NCBI GenBank assembly: GCA_012514615.1
Contig: JAAYZY010000071.1
Coordinates: forward strand, 1-15,457
Direction of reading: 5' to 3'
DNA length: 15,457 nucleotides
Source: Chloroflexota bacterium
GTDB taxonomy: Bacteria; Chloroflexota; Anaerolineae; DTPP01
Part shown: positions 1 to 9,314 of the stretch, piece by piece
How positions within the stretch are numbered: position 1 is the first letter of the stretch
Layout: each line of letters starts with the position of its first letter
Translations under genes and position numbers: made by a program
Notes under the pieces: generated by a model
Database searches by the model: none
The model's input: the letters and a program-made list of their open reading frames with translations, nothing else
What the model was told of the DNA's origin: nothing

Positions 1-788
1 ACGAGGTGATCATCACCCTGCCCTGGATGTACCACCGCAAGATCTTGAGCCTGGTGGACCAGTGCCAGAGGGCTTGCGTGCGGGTGCGCATCGTGCCAGA
101 TCTCTTCCAGTTGCGGCTGGGCAGCGTGGATGTGGATGACCTCAACGGCATCCCACTCATCGGCTTCCGCGATATCGCCATCAGCGGCTGGAAGCGCTGG
201 GTGAAGCGAACCATCGACGTGGTGACCGCCTTGGTGGCCTTGGTGGTGCTCTCGCCGGTGCTGGCCCTGGTAGGCTTGGCCATCGTCCTGGAATCGCCCG
301 GCTCGCCCATCTTCCGCCAGGTGCGCATCGGCAAAGGCGAAACGCCGTTCGTGCTCTACAAGTTCCGCTCCATGCACCGCGCCGCGCAGGAGCAGAAGCA
401 GCAGCTAGCAGCGCTCAACGAGGCTGACGGCCCGCTCTTCAAGATCAAGGACGACCCGCGAGTCACCGCTGTGGGGCGTTTCCTGCGCCGCACCAGCCTG
501 GACGAGCTGCCGCAGTTGGTCAACGTGCTGCGCGGCGAGATGAGCATCATCGGGCCCCGGCCGCCGCTGCCGGAGGAGGTGGAGCAGTACCAAGACTGGC
601 ACAAGAAGCGGCTGCAGATCTCGCCGGGCCTCACCGGGCTGTGGCAGGTGAGCGGCCGCAGCGAGCTCACCTTTGACGAGATGGTCATGCTGGACCTCTT
701 CTACATCGAGAACTGGTCTTTGGGGCTGGACCTGCGCATCGCCCTGCGCACCATCCCCAAGGTACTGCTAGGCGACGGAGCCTACTAG
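1..788 (+). CDS. Polyprenyl-phosphate sugar-1-phosphate transferase, C-terminal part (5' truncated by window)
   Basis: This is the C-terminal ~262 residues of an initiating sugar transferase that moves a hexose-1-phosphate from a nucleotide sugar to undecaprenyl phosphate, the first membrane step of exopolysaccharide or O-antigen synthesis. The frame is open to the left edge (the codon before the GTG at 6 is GAG), and the first ~50 residues resemble the end of the CoA-binding-like domain that precedes the catalytic domain in full-length members (about 450-500 residues). I therefore call it truncated, not started at 6. Visible landmarks, numbered from the GTG at 6, are the KRTIDVV entry into a hydrophobic segment (~68-95), the VLYKFRSM motif (~116-123), DELPQLVNVLRGEMSIIGPRP (~165-185) and PGLTGLWQVSGR (~207-218), all hallmarks of the bacterial sugar transferase domain (PF02397). 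The sugar specificity cannot be read. The M20 hydrolase gene follows after 23 bases on the same strand. Confidence 0.93.
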   Translation, partial: EVIITLPWMYHRKILSLVDQCQRACVRVRIVPDLFQLRLGSVDVDDLNGIPLIGFRDIAISGWKRWVKRTIDVVTALVALVVLSPVLALVGLAIVLESPGSPIFRQVRIGKGETPFVLYKFRSMHRAAQEQKQQLAALNEADGPLFKIKDDPRVTAVGRFLRRTSLDELPQLVNVLRGEMSIIGPRPPLPEEVEQYQDWHKKRLQISPGLTGLWQVSGRSELTFDEMVMLDLFYIENWSLGLDLRIALRTIPKVLLGDGAY

Positions 789-811
789 TCTACCCAGGGA
801 GAGAAGCTTCC

Positions 812-1999
812 ATGTTCCAACTGTCGCGCGCCGACCAAGAATCGTTGATCGCCTTTGCCCAAGACCTCGTCCGCATCCCCAGCCCCTCCACCCAGGAGGG
901 CGAGGTGGCCGAGCGTCTGGCCCAAGAGATGCGTCGGGTCGGCATCACCGATGTGTGGACCGACCGCATTGGCAACGTCATCGGGCGCATTGGCCAAGGG
1001 CGCGGCCCCAAGCTCTTCTACGATGGGCACATGGACACGGTGGGCATCGGTGACCGCACCTCCTGGGTCAGCGACCCCTACGGGGGGCCGGTGCAGAACG
1101 GCATCCTCTATGGGCTGGGCGCGGTAGACATGAAAGGCGCCCTGGCATCCATGGTCTACGGCGCGAAGGCGCTCATGGAAAGCGGCCTCTCCCCGCAGGG
1201 CGACCTGTTCCTCATCGGGGTGGTGCAGGAAGAGCCGTGCGAGGGGTTGGGCGTGCGCGTCTTGGTGGAAGAAGAGGGGATCGTGCCGGACTTCGTCATC
1301 CTGGGCGAAGCCACCAACTTGCAGATCAAGCGGGGTCACCGCGGCCGGATGGAGATCTCCGTCACTGTGCACGGCCGCTCGTGCCACGCGTCCGCCCCGG
1401 CGCAGGGTGAGAACGCCATCCACATGGCTGCCCGACTCATCTTCGGGGTGGAGCTCCTGACCCCGCACCTGCTGGAAGACGCCTTTCTGGGGGCCGGCAC
1501 CCTTACCGTGACCCACATCGAGAGCTCGGCCGGCAGCCGCAACGCGCTGCCGGATCGCTGCACCTTCTCCATCGACCGTCGGCTCACCGTGGGCGAGACG
1601 GAAGAGCGGGCCCTGAGCGAGATCGAGGGCGTCATCACCCGAGAAGGGGCCCGCGCCTCCATCAGCGTGGCCCAGCAGGAGAGCGTCAGCTACACCGGCT
1701 ACCGCGCTTCGGTGCGAGATGTCTACCCGGCCTGGGTGATGCCCGAAGGCCACCCACTGATCCGCCAGGCCAGCCGAGCCATCGAGCGCGCCCTGGCTTT
1801 CCGCCCTCGCTGCGGCCGCTGGAACTTCTCCACCGACGGGGCCTACACCATGGGGGTGGCCGGCATCCCCACTATCGGCTTCGGGCCGGGCGAGGAGAAG
1901 TATGCCCACACCACCGACGACCAGGTGCCGGTGTCGGACCTGATCCGGGCAGCCCAGGGCTACGCTGCCATCGCCGCCGAAGTGCTGAACGCGCGCTAG
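812..1999 (+). CDS. YgeY-like M20 family metallohydrolase
   Basis: A 395-residue M20 peptidase/deacylase, predicted cytoplasmic, that hydrolyses an amide bond with a two-metal centre. The full ligand set is present: H73 and D75 in GHMDTVG, bridging D106 in GAVDMKG, the general base E140 and ligand E141 in VVQEEP, E166 in LGEAT, and H366 near the C-terminus. The dimerisation insert lies at about 180-300. Blocks such as DTVGIG, KRGHRGRME, GTLTV and FSIDRRLTVGET match what I know of the YgeY group ('selenium metabolism hydrolase') better than ArgE or DapE. In E. coli ygeY sits with ygeX and hyuA in a cluster tied to anaerobic purine breakdown; none of those partners is visible here. The start is the ATG at 812, with GGGAGAG at 797-803. 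The substrate is unknown; a dipeptidase or carbamoyl/acyl amino-acid hydrolase role is possible. Confidence 0.88.
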   Translation: MFQLSRADQESLIAFAQDLVRIPSPSTQEGEVAERLAQEMRRVGITDVWTDRIGNVIGRIGQGRGPKLFYDGHMDTVGIGDRTSWVSDPYGGPVQNGILYGLGAVDMKGALASMVYGAKALMESGLSPQGDLFLIGVVQEEPCEGLGVRVLVEEEGIVPDFVILGEATNLQIKRGHRGRMEISVTVHGRSCHASAPAQGENAIHMAARLIFGVELLTPHLLEDAFLGAGTLTVTHIESSAGSRNALPDRCTFSIDRRLTVGETEERALSEIEGVITREGARASISVAQQESVSYTGYRASVRDVYPAWVMPEGHPLIRQASRAIERALAFRPRCGRWNFSTDGAYTMGVAGIPTIGFGPGEEKYAHTTDDQVPVSDLIRAAQGYAAIAAEVLNAR

Positions 2000-2053
2000 G
2001 CAGCAGCCCCTGTCGCCTAACGCTGCCCAACCACCTCTTCAGAGGAGAGAACC

Positions 2054-3343
<1,290 letters not shown>

Positions 3344-3415
3344 CCATCGCCCCTCAAGGGAACCTGGGCGAGGCTGGATACGTCTCACAGACATGATGGA
3401 TGGCAGAGTGACCCC

Positions 3416-6028
3416 ATGAACCATCTCGCCTCGCCCGCCCCGCCCAACCGCCCAGGGCTCAGGCCACTGATGTTGTTGGCCCTCGCCCTGGCGCTGTTCA
3501 GCCTGGCAGCCTGTGACCAGCCGGCGCCGGCGGCTCCTCCGTCTCCGGCCGGGAACGGGGAGGCCATCGGCGTGATCACCCCAGCGGTGATCCCCTTCGA
3601 CCCCACGGCAACGGCCCCGGCCGCGCCGTCGCCCACCCAGACCCGTACGCCCCGGCCCACGGCAACCGAGACGGAGACGCCGACGCCCACCCGCACCGAC
3701 ACGCCCACAGTCACGCCAACGCCCACCGAGACCCCCCTGCCGGAGGATCGGCTGCAGCAAGCGCTGGCCTGGCAGAAGGAGGGCGACCTTGAACAGGCCA
3801 AACGCGACTACGCGGCCATGGCCGCCGCCCCCCCGGGAGAGACGTCGGCCGAGGTGCGCCTGCAGGCCGCCTACCGGCTGGGTGAGTGTTACCACTTGGA
3901 CGGCCACTGGGTGGAAGCGGTGGCCGCGCTGGAGCGCTTCCTGGAGGAGCACCCAGAGTCGCCCTTCCGCCAGGCGGCGCTGTTCCGCCTGGCCGACAGC
4001 CTGCTGCAGTTGGGCGAGTTCGAGAAGGCTGAGGCGCGCTTCGACGAGTATCTAGCCGACGACGAGACGCTGGCCGACCTGGTCTACGAGCGCTTGGCTG
4101 ACGTCTATGCCGCAGGGGGCCAAGACGAGAAGGCCCTGGCCTGGTACAGCCAGACCCTCGATACCAGCGCCGGGGCTGCCCGTGAGCTGCTGGTCAGGGA
4201 GAAGATGGCTCGGGCCCATCAGCGGCTGGGCGACGTCGAAGAGGCTGTCGCCAACTACCAGACCATCCTTCGCCGGGCCCAGTACGCCCCCTACCGCGCC
4301 CAGATCGCCTACACGCTGGGCGAGCTGCTGGCCGGCGAGGAGAGGGAGGCAGAGGCGCTACGCGCCTACCAGTCGGCCGTGGACGCCGATGTACGGGGCC
4401 GCTACGCCTACTTGGCCATGGTGCGCCTGGTGGAGGCAGAGGCCCCGCTGGATGAGTTCCAACGAGGTGTCACCGACTACTACAACCAGGTCCACAGCCT
4501 GGCCGCGGCCGCCTTCGGGCGCGTGCTGGACGACCGAGATCATCCCCAGCGGGATGAAGCGCGCCTCTACCTGGGCCGCACCCACCGCGCCCTGGGCACG
4601 CTGGATATTGCCGCCGAGTGGTACCGACTGGCGACGCAATCCAGCCCCGAGGCCCCGTGGATCGCTGACGCCTGGCTGGAGATGGCGGACGTCCTGAACC
4701 GCGCCGGCAAGCCGGAAGAAGCTCGGGAGGTCCTTGAGGAGTTCGCCGAAACCTACGCCCAGCATCCCCGCCGCCCTGCTGCGCTGTGGCAGCGGGTGCA
4801 AGTGCTGGCGAACGCCAAAGGCTGCCAAGCGGCCCTGCCGGAATATCGCGCCCTGGCCGACGCCGTGCCTGAGAGCAGCGTGGCCATCGAAGGGCTGCTC
4901 ACCGCCGGGCTGTGCCTGTACGAAGACGTCAAGGCTGGCGACAGCCTGGGCGCCTTCCAGAAGGCGCTGCGACTCAGCCAGCAGCAAGCCAGCCCAGCCA
5001 ACGCCCAGAAAGCGGCGTTCTGGGTCGGCAAGGCCTTGGCCGCTGTGGGCCGCACCGCCGAGGCGCGCCAGGCATGGCAGACGCTGGCCCAAGAAGCGCC
5101 GGAGACCTACTATGGCCTGCGGGCCGGCGAACTGGCCCGCCCCACAGCGCCCAACACCGACGAGCTGGCTCGGCCGTCCCTGGGCTCCCCCTTGCCCCAG
5201 AGCGACACCTGGCCGACCCCCACCGTGGAACCGGCCGTCCTGGAGTGGATTGCCCAGTGGGCCGACGCGCCAGCCCGCACCCCGGCCCAGGTAGAAACCG
5301 CTTTCCGCGACGACGACCGCTTCCGCCGCGCCCAGGCGCTCTTGGAGGCTGGCCTGGGTAGCCAGGCCGATAGCGAGACCGAGACCTTGCGCCGGGACCT
5401 GGAAAGCGACCCCGCCGCGCTCTACGCCCTGGCCGTGTGGCTGCACCGGGAAGGGCTGCACCGACCGGGGGTGCTGGCGGCCCGCGCGGTGGTCAACCTC
5501 TCGCCAGCCCAGACGCTGGCTGCCGCCCCGGCCCCCCTGGCTCGGCTGGTTTACCCGCTGGACTACCAGACCTTGCTGCTGAAAGAAGCTCGCAGCCACG
5601 GGTTGGACCCCCGGGTGCTGGCCGCGGTCATTCGTCAGGAGAGCCTCTTCCAGGTGCAAGCCGTCTCGTCGGCCCAGGCTCGCGGCCTCATGCAGGTCAT
5701 CGGCGACACCGGCCGCTGGATCGCCCTGCAGATCGGGTGGCGCAACTTCCAGGAGAGCCAGCTCCACCTGCCTTACGTCAACGTGAGGTTCGGGGCCTAC
5801 TACCTCCAGGTGCAGCTAGACTCCTTCGACGGTGCGCTGAGCCGAGCCCTGGTTGCCTACAACGCCGGGCCGGGGCGCGCCGCACAGTGGAGCAAAGACC
5901 GCCCGGACCCGGACCTCTTCGTCGAGCGCATCGCGCTCAGCGAACCGCGCACCTACGTAGAGCGGGTCTACGAAGGCTACCATCAGTACCGGCGGCTCTA
6001 CGACGCCGCCCTTCTCCCGCAGGAGTAG
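3416..6028 (+). CDS. TPR-containing soluble-type lytic transglycosylase lipoprotein (Slt-like)
   Basis: An 870-residue exported lipoprotein predicted to cleave the MurNAc-GlcNAc bond of peptidoglycan with formation of 1,6-anhydro ends. It has, in order: a signal peptide with lipobox LAAC and lipidated C33; a Pro/Thr-rich linker at about 62-110 that would hold the protein away from the membrane; a long run of TPR-like helical repeats (about 111-570) resembling the superhelical ring of Slt70; a second Pro/Thr-rich break at about 574-605; a short helical stretch; and the SLT catalytic domain (about 715-862). Catalytic landmarks are E742 in VIRQES, GLMQV at 757-761 and AYNAGPG at 814-820. The ribosome binding site before the ATG at 3416 is weak, but the signal peptide supports that start. 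It lies 72 bases after purA and is followed by a LysM protein gene, which fits a wall-remodelling pair. Confidence 0.93.
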   Translation: MNHLASPAPPNRPGLRPLMLLALALALFSLAACDQPAPAAPPSPAGNGEAIGVITPAVIPFDPTATAPAAPSPTQTRTPRPTATETETPTPTRTDTPTVTPTPTETPLPEDRLQQALAWQKEGDLEQAKRDYAAMAAAPPGETSAEVRLQAAYRLGECYHLDGHWVEAVAALERFLEEHPESPFRQAALFRLADSLLQLGEFEKAEARFDEYLADDETLADLVYERLADVYAAGGQDEKALAWYSQTLDTSAGAARELLVREKMARAHQRLGDVEEAVANYQTILRRAQYAPYRAQIAYTLGELLAGEEREAEALRAYQSAVDADVRGRYAYLAMVRLVEAEAPLDEFQRGVTDYYNQVHSLAAAAFGRVLDDRDHPQRDEARLYLGRTHRALGTLDIAAEWYRLATQSSPEAPWIADAWLEMADVLNRAGKPEEAREVLEEFAETYAQHPRRPAALWQRVQVLANAKGCQAALPEYRALADAVPESSVAIEGLLTAGLCLYEDVKAGDSLGAFQKALRLSQQQASPANAQKAAFWVGKALAAVGRTAEARQAWQTLAQEAPETYYGLRAGELARPTAPNTDELARPSLGSPLPQSDTWPTPTVEPAVLEWIAQWADAPARTPAQVETAFRDDDRFRRAQALLEAGLGSQADSETETLRRDLESDPAALYALAVWLHREGLHRPGVLAARAVVNLSPAQTLAAAPAPLARLVYPLDYQTLLLKEARSHGLDPRVLAAVIRQESLFQVQAVSSAQARGLMQVIGDTGRWIALQIGWRNFQESQLHLPYVNVRFGAYYLQVQLDSFDGALSRALVAYNAGPGRAAQWSKDRPDPDLFVERIALSEPRTYVERVYEGYHQYRRLYDAALLPQE
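3602..3745 (+). repeat. Low-complexity Pro/Thr codon tract inside the lipoprotein gene
   Basis: Imperfect, irregular reiterations of an acgccca-like unit encode the Pro/Thr-rich linker that follows the lipidated N-terminus. The units vary in length and remain in frame, so this is a coding low-complexity tract, not a satellite or array. Such linkers are frequent in surface proteins of Chloroflexota. Confidence 0.7.
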
Positions 6029-6070
6029 CGGCCGAGGGCTGCGCAGGGCCTCAGAGGAGGCGATACGACA

Positions 6071-6478
6071 GTGAGCAAGCGGGCGCAGAACGAGGGGGCC
6101 GAAGGCCTGGGGGCGGCGCTCCTGTGTGGCGGCATCGTGGTCGTGGTGGTGGTTGTTGTCTGGGCCGGCATCGCGCTGACCTATCAGCAGCAGATCGCGG
6201 CCTCGCGCCAGGCTGAGGCCCAGCAGGCGCAGGGAGAGGCGCCGGCGGCAACCCTCAGCCCGGAGCAGGCTGCGCCCACCCCCACCGAGGCGGCCTGTGG
6301 GGCGCCGGCCGGCTGGCAACCCTACGAGGTGCAGGCAGGCGACAACCTGCCCACCCTGGCCTGGCGCAGCGGCACCACCTCCTACACCCTGATGCGGGGC
6401 AACTGCCTGGAGAGCACAGCCATCTTCGTCGGGCAGCGCCTCTACCTGCCGCCCACCACGCCGACGCCGTCCCCCTGA
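6071..6478 (+). CDS. Small single-pass membrane protein with C-terminal LysM domain
   Basis: A 135-residue protein with one transmembrane helix near the N-terminus (about 15-38) that contains eight consecutive valines (23-30), a Gln/Ala/Pro-rich extracytoplasmic stalk (about 39-80) and a LysM-type domain (about 83-128). The LysM reading rests on the YEVQAGDNLPTLAWR opening and the VGQRLYLPP close. LysM domains bind GlcNAc-containing glycans such as peptidoglycan. No catalytic domain is present, so the protein is more likely a wall anchor or accessory factor than an enzyme. The start is a GTG at 6071, supported by GGAGG at 6056-6060. It follows the lytic transglycosylase by 42 bases on the same strand, suggesting the two act together; this is inference from proximity. 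Two cysteines (C76, C112) flank or sit within the LysM domain and could form a disulfide. Confidence 0.85.
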   Translation: MSKRAQNEGAEGLGAALLCGGIVVVVVVVVWAGIALTYQQQIAASRQAEAQQAQGEAPAATLSPEQAAPTPTEAACGAPAGWQPYEVQAGDNLPTLAWRSGTTSYTLMRGNCLESTAIFVGQRLYLPPTTPTPSP

Positions 6479-6508
6479 TGCCCCACTTCACAGAGCGAGG
6501 CAGCGGCC

Positions 6509-7906
6509 ATGTGGAGCCTTGACGACACCATCGCCGCCATCGCCACCCCCCCAGGCGAAGGCGGCATCGGCATTGTGAAAGTCAGCGGTCCGGCAGCGCT
6601 GCGCCTGCTGCAGCGCCTGTGGGCCTCCGGGCACCCTGCCCCGGAGGCCACGCCGCCCCCGGCCGCAGCAGAACCGTGGCCTCCCCGCCAGATGCGCTAC
6701 GGCGCCATCCGCCACCCCATCAACGGCCGCCTGGTGGACGAGGTCCTGGCCGTGTGGATGCCCGCGCCCCACACCTACACCTGCCAGGATGTGGTGGAGG
6801 TGCAGTGCCACGGCGGTCTCATGGCCACGCGGGCGGTGTTGGCGCTGCTGCTGCAGGCTGGGGCGCGCCTGGCCGAACCAGGCGAGATGACCCTGCGCGC
6901 CTTCTTAGGGGGGCGGATCGACCTGGCCCAAGCCGAGGCCGTGCTGGGCGTCGTGCAAGCCAACACAGAGCTGGGCCTGCAGGTGGCCGCGGGCCAGTTG
7001 GCCGGCAGCCTTTCCAGCGAGATCCGCCGGCTGCGCGCCCCTCTCCTCAACGTTCTGGCCCACTTGGAGGGGAGCATCGACTTCCCCGAAGACGAGATCC
7101 CAGCCTGCAACGTGCCGGCCCAACTGGCCGAGGTGCAGGTCGGGCTTCAGGGCTTGCTTACGGAGGCTGAAACTGGCGTCATCTACCGGCAGGGCATCCG
7201 CACGGCCATCGTGGGCCGGCCCAATGTGGGCAAGTCCAGCCTCCTGAACGCCCTGCTGCGGGTGGAGCGGGCCATCGTCACCGCCATCCCCGGCACCACC
7301 CGCGACACCTTGGAAGAGACCCTCAACGTGCGTGGCGTGCCGCTGGTCTTGGTGGACACGGCCGGCCTGCAAGCTGAGAGCCCAGACCCCATCGAGCAGT
7401 TGGGGATGGCCCGCAGCCGCGCCGCCCTGGCCGAAGCCGACCTGGTGCTGTGGGTGGTGGATGGCAGCCAACCGCTGGGCGCGGGCGACTTTGCCCTGCA
7501 CCCGCTTTTGCAGGGCAAGCCGTGCCTGGTGGTGGTGAACAAGAGCGACCTGCCGCCGCGGACCGATGGCGCCTCCCTGCTGCCGCAGGCGCCTCACCTG
7601 GCGGTATCGGCCGTGCGCGGCACGGGCCTGGAGGCGCTGCAGGAGGCCATTCTGCAGCAGGTGTTGGGGGGGGCGGTGCAGCAGGCGCCCCCCCCGCGGG
7701 TGAGCCAGGTGCGGCACCAAACGCTGCTGCGCCTGGCCCTGACGCACCTGGAGGCAGCCATGGAGGCCCAAAGCAGCGGGCTGCCCACCGACTGTGTGAC
7801 CATCGACGTGAACGGGGCGCTGCAAGCGTTGGGTCAGATCAGCGGCGAGACGGTCTCGGAAGACCTGCTTCAAACCATCTTCAGCCAGTTCTGCTTGGGG
7901 AAGTGA
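6509..7906 (+). CDS. mnmE: tRNA uridine-5-carboxymethylaminomethyl modification GTPase MnmE
   Basis: MnmE, with MnmG, installs the cmnm5 group on U34 of tRNAs reading split codon boxes, using a methylene-tetrahydrofolate one-carbon unit and GTP. The 465 residues have the expected plan: an N-terminal folate-binding domain starting with DTIAAIATPPGEGGIGIVK and including TYTCQDVVEVQCHGG, a helical domain, an embedded G domain with P-loop GRPNVGKS (236-243), the potassium-loop GTTRDT, switch II DTAGL and the NKSD base-recognition motif, and the C-terminal FCLGK (461-465) bearing the conserved catalytic cysteine of the C(I/L/V)GK signature. The start is the ATG at 6509, 30 bases after the LysM gene, with AGCGAGG at 6494-6500. 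mnmG is not in the window. The gene converges on ruvA with 10 bases between the stops. Confidence 0.97.
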   Translation: MWSLDDTIAAIATPPGEGGIGIVKVSGPAALRLLQRLWASGHPAPEATPPPAAAEPWPPRQMRYGAIRHPINGRLVDEVLAVWMPAPHTYTCQDVVEVQCHGGLMATRAVLALLLQAGARLAEPGEMTLRAFLGGRIDLAQAEAVLGVVQANTELGLQVAAGQLAGSLSSEIRRLRAPLLNVLAHLEGSIDFPEDEIPACNVPAQLAEVQVGLQGLLTEAETGVIYRQGIRTAIVGRPNVGKSSLLNALLRVERAIVTAIPGTTRDTLEETLNVRGVPLVLVDTAGLQAESPDPIEQLGMARSRAALAEADLVLWVVDGSQPLGAGDFALHPLLQGKPCLVVVNKSDLPPRTDGASLLPQAPHLAVSAVRGTGLEALQEAILQQVLGGAVQQAPPPRVSQVRHQTLLRLALTHLEAAMEAQSSGLPTDCVTIDVNGALQALGQISGETVSEDLLQTIFSQFCLGK

Positions 7907-7916
7907 CGGGGAACCC

Positions 7917-8501
7917 TCAGCGGGACAACTGCTGCAGAGCCAGGCGCAGCCGCTCAGCCAGGTCCAGCGTCTCCGCAGGCACGTTCTGCAGGGCCCGCTG
8001 CGCTTCCACCACACTGTAGCCGAGACTGGTGAGCGCTTCCAGCACTTCGGCGTCGGCCTGGGCCAGGGCCGGCGAGAGCCCCACTCCCCCGGCCGATGCG
8101 GCCACCTTCTCCCGCAGCTCCAGCACCAGCTTGCGCGCCGTCTTCAGGCCGATGCCCGGCACCTGGCTGAGCACCTCCACCTGCTCTTGGGCGATGGCTG
8201 TGCTGAGCTCGGCCACCGTCAGGCGGGAGAGCAACGCCAGCGCTGCCTTGGGCCCGATCCCCGACGCCGTGAGCAGCAGCTCGAAGAGCGCCTGCTCGGC
8301 TTCGGAGAGGAAGCCGTAGAGGCTCAGTTCGTTCTCTCGCACATGGAGATGGGTGCGCAGGTCCAGCGGTGCCCCGGGCTCGCCCACCCGCTGGAGGGCG
8401 GAGGCCGGCATGAAGACGCGAAAGCCGATCCCGCCAGCTACCTCCACGGTGACTGAGCGCTCGTCTTTGGCCAGCAACACTCCACGGAGACTGGCGATCA
8501 T
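7917..8501 (-). CDS. ruvA: Holliday junction branch migration complex subunit RuvA
   Basis: RuvA binds four-way DNA junctions as a tetramer and loads the RuvB motor to drive branch migration during recombinational repair. The 194-residue length is normal. Domain I is an OB-fold (1-62) whose acidic pin region reads HVRENELSLYGF (53-64, with E56 and E58). Domain II has two helix-hairpin-helix motifs, ASGIGPKAA (79-87) and VPGIGLKTA (114-122). Domain III, the RuvB-binding three-helix bundle, is recognisable at about 145-193 (EALTSLGYSVVEAQRAL). The start is the ATG at 8501, preceded on the minus strand by GAGGGAAG. It is the last gene of the minus-strand cluster, 40 bases after the response regulator gene. 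ruvB, normally next to ruvA, is not present here. Confidence 0.96.
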   Translation of the reverse strand: MIASLRGVLLAKDERSVTVEVAGGIGFRVFMPASALQRVGEPGAPLDLRTHLHVRENELSLYGFLSEAEQALFELLLTASGIGPKAALALLSRLTVAELSTAIAQEQVEVLSQVPGIGLKTARKLVLELREKVAASAGGVGLSPALAQADAEVLEALTSLGYSVVEAQRALQNVPAETLDLAERLRLALQQLSR

Positions 8502-8541
8502 CTTCCCTCAACGGCTGTGTGGCGGCGCTGGTGCAAGGCCA

Positions 8542-9267
8542 TCACCGGCTCCCGGAAGCCCTGGGCTGCGGCACGAAGCGGTACCCTACCCCGCGCACCG
8601 TCTGGATGTAGCTGGGGCGCGAGGCGTCCGGCTCGATCTTCTCGCGCAGGCGACGGATGCTCACCTCAACCAAGTTGCTGCTGCCCACGAAGTCGTACCC
8701 CCACACCTCGCGGAAGAGGTCGGCCTTCTGGATGGCGTGGTTGGGACGGGCCATGAGGTAGGCCAGGAGCTCGGTCTCGATGGGCGTGAGTTGAATGGTC
8801 TTGCCGCAGACGGTGGCCTGGTTGGTCTCGGTGTCCACCACCAGGTCGCCCTCGGCCAAGGTGCAGCCTTCGGCCATCTCTTGGCCCCAGCTGGAGCGGC
8901 GCAACAGCGCCTCCACCCTGGCCTGCAGCTCTTTGAACGTGAACGGTTTGGTGACGTAGTCGTCGGCGCCCAGGCTGAAGCCCTTGACGATATCGCTGGT
9001 GTTGCCCAGTGCAGTCAGGATGATGACGGGCAAGGTGGAGCGCTGGCGGATCCAGCGGACGACATCGAAACCATCCACGTAAGGCATCATAACGTCAAGA
9101 ATGGCCAAGTCCACCGGCTGCTGCTGCAGGAGGTCGATGGCTTGCTGGCCGTTCTCGGCCTCCAAGGTTCCGTATCCGGCGGATCCCAGAAGCGAGACCA
9201 AGAGCTTACGCAGAGGTCCCTCATCTTCGGCGATGAGAATGGTGGCAGAACGGGAAGAGGGAGACAT
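8542..9267 (-). CDS. OmpR/PhoB-family response regulator
   Basis: A 241-residue two-component response regulator. The receiver domain (about 8-122) has the acidic pair E14/D15, phospho-acceptor D58 in LAILDVMMP, T85 and K107 in the YVTKPF motif, so it should be phosphorylatable. The C-terminal winged-helix DNA-binding domain (about 138-233) ends in the typical VEVSIRRLREKIE and IQTVRGVGYRF signature of the OmpR/PhoB class. The start is the ATG at 9267 with GGGAGG just upstream. It lies between ruvC (47-base gap) and ruvA (40-base gap) on the same strand, an unusual place for a transcription factor. No histidine kinase gene is in the window, so the partner and regulon cannot be named. It may simply be carried in the operon, or it may link ruv expression to a signal. 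Confidence 0.95.
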   Translation of the reverse strand: MSPSSRSATILIAEDEGPLRKLLVSLLGSAGYGTLEAENGQQAIDLLQQQPVDLAILDVMMPYVDGFDVVRWIRQRSTLPVIILTALGNTSDIVKGFSLGADDYVTKPFTFKELQARVEALLRRSSWGQEMAEGCTLAEGDLVVDTETNQATVCGKTIQLTPIETELLAYLMARPNHAIQKADLFREVWGYDFVGSSNLVEVSIRRLREKIEPDASRPSYIQTVRGVGYRFVPQPRASGSR

Positions 9268-9314
9268 ACACCCTCCCAGGGCCCTGAGCGACCGACCCAG
9301 AAACCAGGCCGTGT

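Noticed and set aside
785..1909. Long open frame on the minus strand opposite the M20 hydrolase
   Set aside because: It lies entirely under a gene with a full catalytic residue set, has biased low-complexity composition and no recognisable domain. It is a GC-driven shadow.
812..1999. Selenium metabolism role for the YgeY-like hydrolase
   Set aside because: The family name refers to selenium, but no selenocysteine codon, sel gene or selenium-dependent enzyme is visible in the window.
3348..3371. 6-bp inverted repeat between purA and the lipoprotein gene as a terminator
   Set aside because: The stem is short with a 12-base loop and no T run; I cannot support termination there.
3602..3745. Repeated acgccca-like units as a possible repeat array
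   Set aside because: The units are irregular and in frame, encoding a Pro/Thr linker between lipobox and TPR domain; there are no spacers.
4358..5767. 469-codon open frame on the minus strand opposite the lytic transglycosylase
   Set aside because: It covers clear TPR and SLT coding sequence, has no ribosome binding site or family motif, and reflects third-position GC bias.
6905..8014. Minus-strand open frame spanning mnmE and the end of ruvA
   Set aside because: It crosses two well-defined genes and matches nothing; a shadow frame.
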